Shown here one piece after another: positions 12,677 through 24,780 of a DNA stretch of 64,000 nucleotides. The DNA is from Cristatella mucedo (taxonomy: Eukaryota; Bryozoa; Phylactolaemata; Cristatellidae). The stretch lies in the NCBI GenBank assembly GCA_009760855.2, contig WPIO01000091.1, forward strand, positions 62,001 to 126,000, read 5' to 3'. The first letter of the stretch is position 1. The number at the start of each line of letters is the position of its first letter. The notes beneath the pieces were generated by a model. It saw nothing but the letters and a program-made list of their open reading frames with translations, made no database searches and had not been told where the DNA came from. The translations under genes and the position numbers were made by a program.

Positions 12677-13906
12677 CTAGATACTTTAAATCAACCCGCC
12701 AGGGCCTGCAGTAGTTTGCAGCATAATGCAGCTCCTAGCTTCGGGCAATCGCACTTGAATAACTCATTCTGCTTAAGTTTGCAGCAAGTCGCTAAATATA
12801 AAGACACCTCGATACGGCTCTTTATAGCATGTGATAACTTGCTGCAGAGTGCTGGGCCTTGCATTAGGCCATTCATACATGAATAGCTTATTTTGCATTA
12901 GTTCACAGCAGATCGCAAAATATCTAGATACTTCAAATCAACCTGTCAAAGCATGCTGTAGTTCAAGCAGAGTGCAAATCTTGCTTTAGGCAATCACACT
13001 TGAATAACTTATTTCGCATGAGTTTGCAGCAGATCGGGGAATATAAAGACACCTCGATACTGCTCGTTATATCGTGTGATGATGTGCTGCAGAGTGCCGG
13101 TTCTTGAATTAACCCATTTACACCTGAATAGCCTATTTTGCATGAGTTTACAGCAGATCGCACGATATGTAGATACTTTAAATCACCCCGTCAAGGCATG
13201 CGGTAGCTCGGAGCAGAGTGATGGCCTTGCTTCAGGCAATCACACTTGAAAGACTCATTTCGCTTCAGTTTGCAGCAGATCGCAGAATACAAAGACACCT
13301 CGATTATTCGCGTTATATCGTGTGATAGCTTGCTGCAGAGTGCGGCGCCTAGCATTAGGCCATTCACACTTGAATCACCTTCTAGGCATGAGATCACGGC
13401 TGATCGCACAATATCTAGATACTTTCAATCAACCCGTCTAAGCGTGAGGTAGTTTGCAGGGGAGTGCAGCTCCTAGCTTCGGGCAATCGCACTTGAAAAA
13501 CTCATTTTGCTTAAGTTTGCAGCAAATCGCGAAATATAAAGACACCTCGATACGGCTCTTTATAGCATGTGATAACTTGCTGCAGAGTGCTGGGCCTTGC
13601 ATTAGGCCATTCATACATGAATAGCTTATTTTGCATTAGTTCACAGCAGATCGCAAAATATCTAGATACTGCAAATCAACCCGTCAAAGCATGCTGTAGT
13701 TCAAGCAGAGTGCAAATCTTGCTTTAGGCAATCACACTTGAATAACTCATTTCGCATGAGTTTGCAGCAGATCGGGGAATATAAAGACACCTCGATACCG
13801 CTCGTTATGGCATGTGATAACTTGCTGCTGAGTGCGGCTCGTAGCATTAGGCCATTCACACTTGAATAACCTACTTCGGATGAGATCGCAGCAGATCTTA
13901 CAATAT
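12677..13906. repeat. Three-unit (about 740 bp) local period
   Basis: The variants GCTCCTAGCTTCGGGCAATC and, one unit later, GCATGCTGTAGTTCAAGCAG occur near 12.73 and 12.95 kb and again near 13.47 and 13.69 kb, a spacing of about 740 bp. The GCTCCTAGCTTCGGGCAATC variant also occurs near 11.99 kb, giving three occurrences at about 740 bp steps. The same TAGTTCAAG variant near 9.26 kb links this block to the 9.2-10.7 kb segment. Confidence 0.75.
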
Positions 13907-14143
13907 TTAGATACTTGAAATCAATACGTCTAAGCGTGAGGTAGCTTGCAGCAGAGTGCAGCTCCTTGGTTTAAGCAATCGCACATGAATAACTCATTGC
14001 TGTTAAGTTTGCCGCAGATCGCTAAATATAAAGACACCTCAATACTGCTCGTTATAACTAGCTGCAGGGGGCGGTGCTTTGCATTAAGCAATTAACACTT
14101 GAAAAACCTATTTTGCATGAGATCACATGAGATCGCACATTAT
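13907..14143. repeat. Short 237 bp unit with a 10 bp deletion
   Basis: The landmark step is 237 bp. Near 14,050 the sequence GCTCGTTATAACTAGCTGCA lacks the roughly 10 bp (TCGTGTGATA) normally present between GTTATA and ACTTGCTGCA. Confidence 0.78.
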
Positions 14144-15131
14144 CTAGATACTTTAAATCCAACCGTCGAAGCATGCAGGAGCTGGCAGCAGAGCGCTAGG
14201 TTTTGCTTTAGGCAATCGCACTTGAATAACTCCTTTCGCTTGAGTTTGCAGACGACCGCTAAATATAAAGAAACCTCGATACTGCTCGTAATATCGTGTG
14301 ATAACTTGCTGCAGAGTGCCGCGCCTCTGATTAAGCCATTCACACTTGAATAGCTTATTTTGCATGAGTTCACAGCAGATCGCACAATATCTAGATACAT
14401 TAAATCGACCCGTCAGAGCGTGCAGTAGCTTGCAGCAGAGTGCAGCTCCTTGCTTTAGGCAATCGCACCGAAATAACTCATTTCGCTTGAGTTTTCAGCA
14501 CGTCGCTGAATATAAAGACAAATCGATACTGCTCGTTATATTGTGTAATAACTTGCATCAGAGTGCGGTGCCTTGCATTAAGCCATTCACACTTGAATAA
14601 CCTATTTTGCATGAGATCGCAGGTGATCGCACAATATCTAGATACTTTAAATTAACCAGCCAGGGCCTTCAGTAGTTTGCAGCATAATGCAGCCCCTTGC
14701 TTTAGGCAATCGCACTTGAATAACTCATTTGGCTTGAGTTTGCAGCAAGTCGCTAAATATAAAGACACCTCGATACTGCTGTGTATAGCATGTGAGAACT
14801 TGCTGCAGAGTGCTGAGCCTTGCATTAGGCCATTCACACTTGAATAGCTTATTTTGCATGAGATCGCAGGAGATCGCACAATATCTAGATACTTTCAATC
14901 CACCCGTCGAAGCATGCAGGAGCTGGCTGCAGATTGCTACGCCTCTCCTTAGGCAATCGCAATTTAACTATTTATTTTGCTTATTTTTGCAGCAGATCGC
15001 GGAACGTACAGACACCTTGATACTGCTCGTCCTAGCGTGTGATAACTTGCTGCAGAGTACGGCACCTTGCATTAAGCCATTCACACTTGAATAACTTATT
15101 TAGCACGACTTCACAGTAGATCGCCCAATAT

Positions 15132-16180
15132 CTAGGTACTTCAAATCAACCCCTCAAGGCATGAAGTAGCTCGGAGAGGAGTTCAGGCCTCGCTTTAGGC
15201 AATCGCACATAAATAACTCATTTCAGTTGAGTTTGCAGCAGATGGCTGAATATAAAGACACCTCGATACTGCTCGTTATATCGCGTGATGACGTACTGCA
15301 GAGTGTGGGGCCTTGCATTAACCCATTCACACTTGAATAACCTACTTTGCATGAGATCGCAGCAGATCGCACAATATCTAGATACTTTCAATCATCCCGT
15401 CTCAGCCTGCGGTAGCTTGCAGCAAAGTGTAGGTCCTTGCTTTAGGCAATCGCACATAAATAACACATTTCGGTTAGGTTTGCAGAAGATCGCTGAATAT
15501 AAAGAAACCTCGATACTGCTCGTTATATCGTGTAATAACTTGCTGCAGATTGGGGCGCCTAGCATTAGGCCATTCACACTTGAATAAACTATTTTGCATG
15601 AGATGTCAGTAGATCGCACAATATCTAGATACTTTAAATAAACCCGCCAGGGCCTGCAGTAGTTTGCAGCATAATGCAGCTCCTTGCTTTGAGCTATCGA
15701 ACTTGAATAACTCTATTTGCTTTAGTTGGCAGTAAATCGCTGAATATAAACACAGCTCGATACTGCTCATTATAGCGGGTGATAACTTGCTGAAGAGCTC
15801 TGAGCCTTGCATTAGGCCATTTAAACTTTAATAGCTTATTTTGCATGAGTTCACAGCAGATTGCACAATATTTAGATACTTTAAATGAACCCGTCAAGTA
15901 ATGCAGTTGCTAGGAGACGAGTGCAGGCCTTGCTTTCGGCGATCATTCTTGAATAACTCATTTCGCTTGAGTTTGCAGCAGATCGCAGAATATAGAGTCA
16001 CCTCGATACTGCTCGTTATAGCCTGTGATAACTTGCTGCAAAGTGAGACGCCTTGCATTAGGCCATTCACACTTAAAAAGCTTATTTTGGATGACTTCAC
16101 AGCAGATCGCACAATATCTAGATACTTTAAATCAACCCGTCAGAGCTTGCAGTAGCTTGCAGCAGAGTGCAGCTCCTTGC
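15132..16180. repeat. Signature tract, copy 2 of 4
   Basis: Partner of 4051-5100 at an offset of 11,081 bp, sharing the AGCTATCGAACTTGAATAAC marker (15,692) and the TAGGAGACGAGTGCAGG marker about one unit later. The flanking match extends left to about 14.8 kb, where the first copy carries an extra 2.5 units. Confidence 0.8.
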
Positions 16181-17843
16181 TTTCGGCAATCGCACTTGAA
16201 TAACTCATTTCGCTTGAGTTCGCAGCAGATCGGTGAATATTAAGACACCTCGATACTGCTCGTTATATCGTGTGATAACTTGCTGCCGATTGCAGGGCCT
16301 TGAATTAGGCCATTCACACTTGAATAGCCTATTTTGCATGACTTCACAGCAGATCGCACAACATCTAGATACTTTAAATCAACCCGTCAAGTCATGCAGT
16401 CCCTCGGAGAGAAGTGCAGGATTTACTTTAGGCAATCGCACATAAATAACTCATTTCGGTTGAGTTTGCAGCCGATCGCTGAATATAAAGACACCTCGAT
16501 ACTGCTCTTTATAGAGTGTGATAACTTGCTGCAGAGTGCTGTGCCTTGCATTAAGCCATTCACACTTGAATACCTTATTTTGCATGAGTTCACAGCAGAT
16601 CGCCCAATATCTAGAAACTTCAAATCAACCCGTCAAGGCATGAAGTAGCTCGGAGAGGAGTGCAGGCCTTGCTTCAGGCAATCGCACATAAATAACTCAT
16701 TTCGGTTGAGTTTGCAGCAGATCTTTAAATATAAAGACACCTCAATACTGCTCGTTTTATCCTGTGATAACTTGCTGAAGAGTGCAGGGCCTTGCATTAA
16801 GCCATTCAGACTTGAAGAAACTACTTTGCATGAGATCGCAGCAGATCGCACAATATCTAGATACTTTAAATCATCCCGTCTAAGCGTGCGGTAGCTTGCA
16901 GCAGAGTGCAGCTCCTTGCTTTAGGCAGTCGCACATGAATGACACATTTCGGTTAGGTTTGCAGCAGATCGCTGAATATAAAGACACCTCGATACTGCTC
17001 GTTATATCGTGCTATAACTTGCTGCAGATTGCGGCGCCTAGCATTAGGCCATTCACACTTGAATAAACTATTTTGCATGAGATCGCAGCAGATCGCACAA
17101 TATCTAGATACTTTAAATCAACCCGACAGGGCCTTCAGTAGTTTGCAGCATAATGAAGCTTCTTGCTTTAGGCAATCGCACTTGATTTACTCATTTTGCA
17201 TGAGTTTGCAGCAAATCGCTAAATATAAAGACACCTGGATACTGCTCTGTATAGCATGTGATAACTTGCTGCAGAGTGCTGTGCCTTGCATTAGGCCATT
17301 CACTCTTGAATAGCTTATTTTGCATGAGTTCACAGCAGATCGCACAATATCAAGATACTTTAAATCGACCCGTCAAGTAATGCAGTAGCTTGGAGAGGAG
17401 TGCAGGCCTTGCTTTAGGCGATCATACTTGTATAACTAATTTCGCTTGAGTTTTCAGCAGATCGCAGAATATGAAGACACCTCGATACTGCTCGTTATTG
17501 CGTGTAACAACTTACTGCAAAGTGAGGCGCCTTGCATTAAGCCATTCACACTTGAAAAGCTTATTTTGCATGACTTCACAGCAGATCGCACAATATCTAG
17601 GTACTTTAAATCAACCCGTCAGAGCTTGCAGCAGCTTGCATCAGAGTGCAGCTCCTTGCTTTAGGCAATCGCACTTGAATAACTCATTTTGCTTGAGTTC
17701 ACAGCAGATCGCTGAATATTAAGACACCTCGATACTACTCGTTCTATCGAGCGATAACTTGCTGCAGAGTGCTGAGCCTTGCATTAGGCCATTTACACTT
17801 GAATAGCTTATTTTGCATGACAGCACAGCAGATCGCACAATAT

Positions 17844-18829
17844 CTAGATACTTCAAATCAACCAGTCAAGTCATGCAGTAGCTCGGAGAGGAGTGCAGGC
17901 CTTGCTTTAGGCAATCGCACATAAATAACTCATTTCGGTTGAATTTGCAGCAGATCTTTAAATATAAAGACACCTCAATACTGCTCGTTATATCCTGTGA
18001 TAACTTGCTGCAGAGTGCAGGGCCTTGCATTAAGCCATTCACACTTGAAGAAACTACTTTGCATGAGATCGCAGCAGATCGCACAATATCTAGATACTTT
18101 AAATCATCCCGTCTAAGCGTGCGGTAGCTTGCAGCAGAGTGCAGCTCCTTGCTTTAGGCAATCGCACATGAATGACACATTTCGGTTAGGTTTGCAGCGG
18201 ATCGCTGAATATAAAGACACCTCGATTCTGCTCGTTATATCGTGCGATAACTTGCTGCAGAGTGCTGAGCCTTGCATTAGGCCATTCACACTTGAATAGC
18301 TTATTTTGCATGACAGCACAGCAGATCGCACAATATCTAGATACTTCAAATCAACCAGTCAAGTCATGCAGTAGCTCGGAGAGGAGTGCAGGCCTTGCTT
18401 TAGGCAATCGCACATAAATAACTCATTTCGGTTGAGTTTGCAGCAGATCTTTAAATATAAAGACACCTCAATACTGCTCGTTATATCCTGTGATAACTTG
18501 CTGCAGAGTGCAGGGCCTTGTATTAAGCCATTCACACTTGACGAAACTACTTTGCATGAGATCGCAGCAGATCGCACAATATCTAGATACTTTAAATCAT
18601 CCCGTCTAAGCGTGCGGTAGCTTGCAGCAGAGTGCAGCTCCTTGCTTTAGGCAATCGCACATGAATGACACATTTCGGTTAGGTTTGCAGCAGATCGCTG
18701 AATATAAAGACACCTCGATACTGCTCGTTATATCGTGCGATAACTTGCTGCAGATTGCGGCGCCTAGCATTAGGCCATTCACACTTGAATAAACTATTTT
18801 GCATGAGATCACAGCAGATCGCACAATAT
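17844..18829. repeat. Two-unit (493 bp) tandem duplication
   Basis: The pair of units at 17,844-18,336 is followed directly by a very similar pair at 18,337-18,829. Both pairs carry the GCAGATCTTTAAATATAAAG variant (near 17,950 and 18,443), the TGCATGACAGCACAGCAG variant beforehand and the ATGAATGACACATTTCGG variant afterwards. The copies differ at only a few positions in what I compared, which indicates a fairly recent event. Confidence 0.85.
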
Positions 18830-19323
18830 CTAGATACTTTAAATCAACCCGCCAGGGCCTTCAGTAGTTTGCAGCATAATGCAGCTTCTTGCTTTAGGCA
18901 ATCGCACTTAAATTACTCATTTTGCATGAGTTTGCAGCAAATCGCTAAATATAAAGACACCTGGATACTGCTCTGTATAGCATGTGATAACTTGCTGCAG
19001 AGTGCTGTGCCTTGCATTAGGCCATTCACTCTTGAATAGCTTATTTTGCATGACTTCACAGCAGATCGCACAATATCTAGATACTTTAAATCAACCCGTC
19101 AGAGCTTGCAGTAGCTTGCATCAGAGTGCAGCTCCTTGCTTTAGGCAATCGCACTTGAATAACTCATTTCGCTTGAGTTCGCAGCAGATCGCTGAATATT
19201 AGGACACCTTGATACTACTCGTTCTATCGTGTGATGACTTGCTGCAGAGAGTGGCGCCTAGCATTAGGTAATTCACACTTGAAACTCCTACTTTGCATGA
19301 GATCGCAGCAGATCGCACAATAT

Positions 19324-19817
19324 CTAGATGCTTTAAATGCACCCGTCGAAGGGTGCAGGAGCTGCCAGCAGAGTGCTGTGCTTTGGTTTAGGCAATCACA
19401 CTTGAAATACGCATTTTGCTTGATTTTGCAGCAGATCGCGGGACATAAAGACACCTCGATACTGCTCCTCATTGCGTGTGATAACTTGCTGCAAAGTGAG
19501 GCGCCTTGCATTAGGCCATTCGAACTTGAATAACTTATTTTGCATAAGATCACATGAGATCGCACAATATCTAGATACTTTGATTCCACCAGTCGAAGCG
19601 TGCAGGAGCTGGCAGCAGAGTGCTGTGCTTTGCTTTAGGCAATCGCACTTGAATAACTCATTTCGCTTGTGTTTGCAGCAGATCGCTGAATATAAAGACA
19701 ACTCAATAGAGTTTTTAATAGCGTGTGATAACTTGCTGCAGAGTGCTGCGCCTTGCATTAGGCCATTCACACTTGAATAGCTTATTTTGCATGACTGCAC
19801 CGCAGATCGCACAATGT
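19324..19817. repeat. Left-zone units closely related to the 42-43.5 kb block
   Basis: The two-unit segment carrying GAAACTCCTACTTTGC just before it, then CTAGATGCTTTAAATGC, GAAGGGTGCAGGAGCTGCC and GCATTTTGCTTGATTTTGC, has its closest relatives at about 42.19-42.47 and 43.24-43.52 kb (offset about 22,864). Other left-zone units lack these variants, so this looks like a shared ancestral segment or a long-distance transfer. Confidence 0.75.
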
Positions 19818-21052
19818 CTAGATACTTCAAATCAACCCGTCAATTCATGCAGTAGCTTGGAGAGGAGTGCAGGCCTTGCTTTATGCAATCGCACTTGAAT
19901 TACTCATTTCGCCTGAGTTTGCAGCAGATCGCAGAATGTGAAGACACCTCGATACTACTCGTTATATCGTTTGATGACTTGCTGCAGAGTGCTGTTCCTT
20001 GCATGAAGCCATTCACACTTGATTAGCTTATTTTGCATGACTTCACAGCATATCGCACAATATCTAGATACTTTAAAGAAAACCTGTCAGAGCGTGCAGT
20101 AGCTTGTAGCAGTGTGCAGCTCCTTGGTTTAGGCAGTCGCACATGAATAATTTATTTCGCTGGAGTTTGCAGCAGATCGCTACATTTAAAGACACCTCGA
20201 TACTGCTCGATATGTCGTGTGATAACTTTCTGCAGAGTGCAGGGCCTTGCATTAAGCCATTCACACATGAATAGCTTATTTTGCATCAGTTCACAGCAGA
20301 TCGCACAATATCTAGATACTTCAAATCAACCCGGTAGAGGCATGAAGTAGCTCGGAGAGGAGTGTAGGCCTTGCATTAGGCAATTGCACTTGAATGACTC
20401 ATTTCGCTTTAGTTTGCCGCAGATCGTTAAATACAAAGACACCTCGATACTTCTCGTTATATCGTGTGATAGCTTGCTGCAGAGTGCGGCGCCTAGCATT
20501 AGGCCATTCACACTTGAATAACCTTCTAGGCATGAGATCGCAGCTGATCGCACAACATCTAGATACTTTAAATCAACCCGCCAGAGCGTAGAGTAGTTTG
20601 CAGCATAATGCCGCTCCTTGCTTCAGGCAATCGCACTTGAACAACTCATTTTGCTTGAGTTTGCAGCAAATCGCTAAATATAAAGACACCTTGATACCGC
20701 TCTTTATAGCATGTGATAACTTGCTGTAGAGTGCTGGGCCTTGCATTAGGCTATTCATACATGAATAGCTTATATTGCATGAGTTCACTGCAGATCGCAC
20801 AATATCTAGAAACTTTAAATCATTCCGTCTAAACGTGTGGTAGCTTGCAGCAGTGTGCAGCTCCATGGTTTAAGCAATCGCACATGAATAACTCATTGCT
20901 GGTAAGTTTGCAGCAGATCGCTGAATATAAAGACACCTCGATACTGCTCGTTATATCGTGTGATAACTTGCTGCAGATTGCTGCACCTTGCACTAGGTCA
21001 TTCACACGTGAGTAGCTTATTTTGCATGACTTCACAGCAGATCGGACAATAT

Positions 21053-21174
21053 CTAGATACTTTAAATCAACCCGTCTAGTCATGCAGTAGCTCGGAGAGG
21101 AGTGCAGGTCTTGCTTTAGGCGATCATACTTGTATAACTAATTTCGCTTGAGTTTGCAGCAGATCGCAGAATAT
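21053..21174. repeat. Solitary A half
   Basis: The landmark step is 122 bp. The A half ends in GAGTTTGCAGCAGATCGCAG, which looks like the start of a B half, but then continues AATATCTAGATACTTTATAT, an A start. The crossover between B and A sequence therefore lies within the shared CAGCAGATCGCNNAATAT core. Confidence 0.88.
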
Positions 21175-22567
21175 CTAGATACTTTATATCACATGGCCAG
21201 AGCGTGCAGTAGTTTGCAGCATAATGCAGCTCCTTGCTTCAGGCAATCGCACTTGAATAAATCATTTCGCTTGTGTTTGCAGAAGATCGCAGAATGTGAA
21301 TATACCTCGATAATGCTCGTTATAGCGTGGGATAGCTTGCTGCAGAGTGCGGCGCCGAGCATTAGGCCATTCACACATGAATAACCTACTAGGCATGAGA
21401 TCGCAGCTGATCGAACAATATCTAGATACTTTAAATCAACCCGTCTAAGCATGCCGTAGCTTGCAGCAGAGTGCAGCTCCTTGCTTTAGGATGTCGCACA
21501 TGAATAACACATTTCGGTTACGTTCGCAGCAGATCGGTGAATATTAAGACACCTCGATACTGCTCGTTATATCGCGTGATAACTTGCTGCAGATTGCGGC
21601 TCCTAGCGTTAGGCCATTCACACTTGAATAGCTAATCTTGCATGAATCCACAGCAGATCGCACAATATCTAGATACTTTAAATCAACCCGTCATGTCATG
21701 CAGTCCCTCGGAGAGAAGTGCAGGATTTACTTTAGGCAATCGCACATAAATAACTCATTTCGGTTGAGTTTGCAGCCGATCGCTGAATATAAAGACACCT
21801 CGATACTGCTCGTTATATCGTGTGATGACGATCTGCAGAGTGCCGGGCCTTGCATTAACCCATTTACACATGAATAGCTTATTTTGCATGAGTTTACAGC
21901 ATCTCGCACGATATGTAGATACTTTAAATAAACCCGTCAAGGCATGCAGTAGCTCGGAGCAGAGCGATGGCCTTGCTTCAGGCAATCGCACTTGAATGAC
22001 TCACTTCGCTTCAGTTTGCAGCAGATCGCGGAATATAAAGACACCACGATACTGCTCGTTATATCTTGTGATAGCTTGCTGCAGAGTGCGGCGCCTAGCA
22101 TTAGGCCATTCACACTTAAATAACCTACTAGGCATGAGATCGCAGATGATCGCACAATATTTAGATACTTTAAATCAACCCGTCTAAGCGTGCGGTAGCT
22201 TGCAGTGGAGTGCAGCTCATTGCTTTAGGCAATCGCACACGAATTACACATTTTGGTTAAGTTTGCTGCAAATCGCTGAATATAAAGACACCTCGATACT
22301 GCTCATTATATCGTGTGATACCTTGCCGCAGATTGCGGCGCCTAGCGTTAGGACGTTCACTCTTGAATAGCTTCTCTTGCATGAGTTCACAGTAGAACGC
22401 ACAATATCTAGATACATTAAATCAACCCGCCAGAGCGTGGAATAATTTGCAGCATAATGCAGCTCCTTTCTTCAGGCAATCGCACTTGAATAAATCATTT
22501 TGCTTGAGTTTGCAGCAAATTGCAAAATATAAAGACACCTCGATACTGCTCTTTATAGCGTGTGATA

Positions 22568-23173
22568 ACTTGCTGCAGAGTGCTGGGCCTTGCATTAGGC
22601 CATTCACAACTGCATAGCTTATTTTGCATGAGATCACAGCAGATCGCACACTATCTAGATACTTCAAATCAACCCGTCAAGGCATGAAGTAGCTCGGAGA
22701 GGAGTGCAGGCCTTGCAATAAGCTATCGCACTTGAATAACTCATTTTGCTTGAGTTCGTAGCAGATCGCTGAATATTAAGACACCTCGAAACTACTCGTT
22801 ACAGCCTGTGTGGACTTGCTGCAGAGTGCGGATCCTTGCATCAGGCCATCCACACTTGAATAGCTTATCTTGCATGAGTTCACAGCAGATCGCACAATAT
22901 CTGGATTCTTTAAATCTACCTGCCAGTGCGTGGAGTAGTTTGCAGCATAATGCAGCTCCTTGCTTCAGGCAATCGCTCTTGAAAAACTTTTTTTGCTGGA
23001 GTTTGCAGCAAATCGCTAAATATTAAGACACCTCGATACCGCTCTTTATAGCGTGTAATAACTTGCTGCAGAGTGCTGGGCCTTGCATTAGGCCATTCAC
23101 AACTGCATAGCTTATTTTGCATGAGATCACAGCAGATCGCACACTATCTAGATACTTCAAATCAACCCGTCAA
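22568..23173. repeat. Paired units 493 bp apart
   Basis: The rare variant CCATTCACAACTGCATAGC with CGCACACTATCTAGATAC occurs at about 22,600-22,670 and again at about 23,093-23,163, exactly two units apart. The unit between them differs. This is another trace of a two-unit exchange. Confidence 0.75.
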
Positions 23174-23640
23174 GGCATGAAGTAGCTCGGAGAGGAGTGC
23201 AGGCCTTGCTTTAGGCAATCGCACATAAATAACTCATTTCGGTTGAGTTTGCAGCAGATCTTTAAATATAAAGACACCTCAATACTGCTCGTTATATCCT
23301 GTGATAACTTGCTGAAGAGTGCAGGGCCTTGCATTAAGCCATTCACATTTGAAGAAACTACTTTGCATGAGATCGCAGCAGATCGCACAATATCTAGATA
23401 CTTTAAATCATCCCGTCTAAGCGTGCGGTAGCTTGCAGCAGAGTGCAGCTCCTTGCTTTAGGCAATCGCACATGAATGACACAATTCGGTTAAGTTTGCT
23501 GCTGATCGCTGAATATAAAGACACCTCGATACTGCTCGTTATATCGTGTGATAACTTGCTGCAGGGTGCGGCGCCTAGCATTAGGTTGTTCACTCGTGAA
23601 TAACCCACTTTGCAGGACTTAACAGTAGATCGCACAATAT

Positions 23641-23887
23641 CTAGATACTTTAAATCATCCCGTCTTTGCCTGCGGTAGCTTGGAGCAGATTGCAGCTCCT
23701 TGCTTTAGGCAATCGCACATGAATAACACATTTCGGTTTGGTTTGCAGCAGATCGCTGAATATGAAGACACTTCGATACTGCTCGATATATCGTGTATTA
23801 ACTTGCTGCAGATTGCAGTGCCTAGCAATATGCCATTCACACTTGAATAAACTATTTTGCATGAGATCTCAGTAGATCGCACAATAT
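23641..23887. repeat. Single-unit tandem duplication, first copy
   Basis: This unit and the next one (23,888-24,134) are almost identical. Both carry CATTTCGGTTTGGTTTGCAG, GAATATGAAGACAC, TACTGCTCGATATATCG and GCCTAGCAATATGCC. The differences I see are GCAGATTGCAGCTCC against GCAGAAAACAGCTCC, ACACTTCG against ACACCTCG, TCTTTGCC against TCTTAGCC, and CTAGATAC against CAAGATAC at the right edge. Confidence 0.92.
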
Positions 23888-24134
23888 CTAGATACTTTAA
23901 ATCATCCCGTCTTAGCCTGCGGTAGCTTGGAGCAGAAAACAGCTCCTTGCTTTAGGCAATCGCACATGAATAACACATTTCGGTTTGGTTTGCAGCAGAT
24001 CGCTGAATATGAAGACACCTCGATACTGCTCGATATATCGTGTATTAACTTGCTGCAGATTGCAGTGCCTAGCAATATGCCATTCACACTTGAATAAACT
24101 ATTTTGCATGAGATCTCAGTAGATCGCACAATAT
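23888..24134. repeat. Single-unit tandem duplication, second copy
   Basis: Near-identical partner of the preceding 247 bp unit. It is a simple one-unit unequal exchange just upstream of the 4.8 kb HOR zone, and it lies inside copy 3 of the signature tract, which explains why that tract is one unit longer here. Confidence 0.92.
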
Positions 24135-24780
24135 CAAGATACTTTAAATCAACCCGCCAGGGCCTGCAGTAGTTTGCAGCATCATGCAGCTCCTTGCTTT
24201 AAGCTATCGAACTTGAATAACTCTATATGCTTTAGTTTGCAGTAAATCACTTAATATAAACACACCTTGATACTGCTCTTTATAGCGTGTGATAACTTGC
24301 TGCAGAGGGCTCTGCCTTGCATTAGGCCATTTAAACTTTAATAGCTTATTTTGCATGAGTTCACAGCAGATTGCACAATATTTAGATACTTTAAATGAAC
24401 CCGTCAAGTAATGCAGTTGCTAGGAGACGAGTGCAGGCCTTGCTTTAGGCGATCATTCTTGAATAACTCATTTCGCTTGAGTTTGCAGTAGATCGCAGAA
24501 TATAGAGTCACCTCGATACTGCTCGATATAGCCTGTGATAACTTGCTGCAAAGTGAGACGCCTTGCATTAGGCCATTCACACTTAAAAAGCTTATTTTGG
24601 ATGACTTCACAGCAGATCGCACAATATCTAGATACTTTAAATCAACCCGTCAGACCTTGCAGTAGCTTGCAGCAGAGTGCAGCTCCTTGCTTTCGGCAAT
24701 CGCACTTGAATAACTCATTTCGCTTGAGTTAGCAGCAGATCGGTGAATATTAAGACACCTCGATACTGCTCGTTATATCG

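Larger units (their letters stand above)
23641..24700. repeat. Signature tract, copy 3 of 4
   Basis: It carries the AGCTATCGAACTTGAATAAC marker at 24,202 and the TAGGAGACGAGTGCAGG marker near 24,420, in the same order as near 4.6 and 15.7 kb. It directly abuts the first 4.3 kb HOR copy, so it sits just outside the amplified block. Confidence 0.8.
1..24780. repeat. Left zone: diverged satellite units with scattered local duplications
   Basis: About 100 units follow each other here without one simple higher-order period. Neighbouring units differ at many positions. Segments share close relatives at several offsets: 4.2-5.4 kb with 15.3-16.45 kb (offset 11,081), 11.0-12.2 kb with 17.4-18.3 kb (offset 6,399), 9.2-10.7 kb with 12.9-14.4 kb (offset about 3,690), and 21.6-22.4 kb with 24.85-25.6 kb (offset 3,206). 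This looks like an older part of the array, reshuffled by repeated unequal exchange. No gene, RNA or mobile element is visible. Confidence 0.85.
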
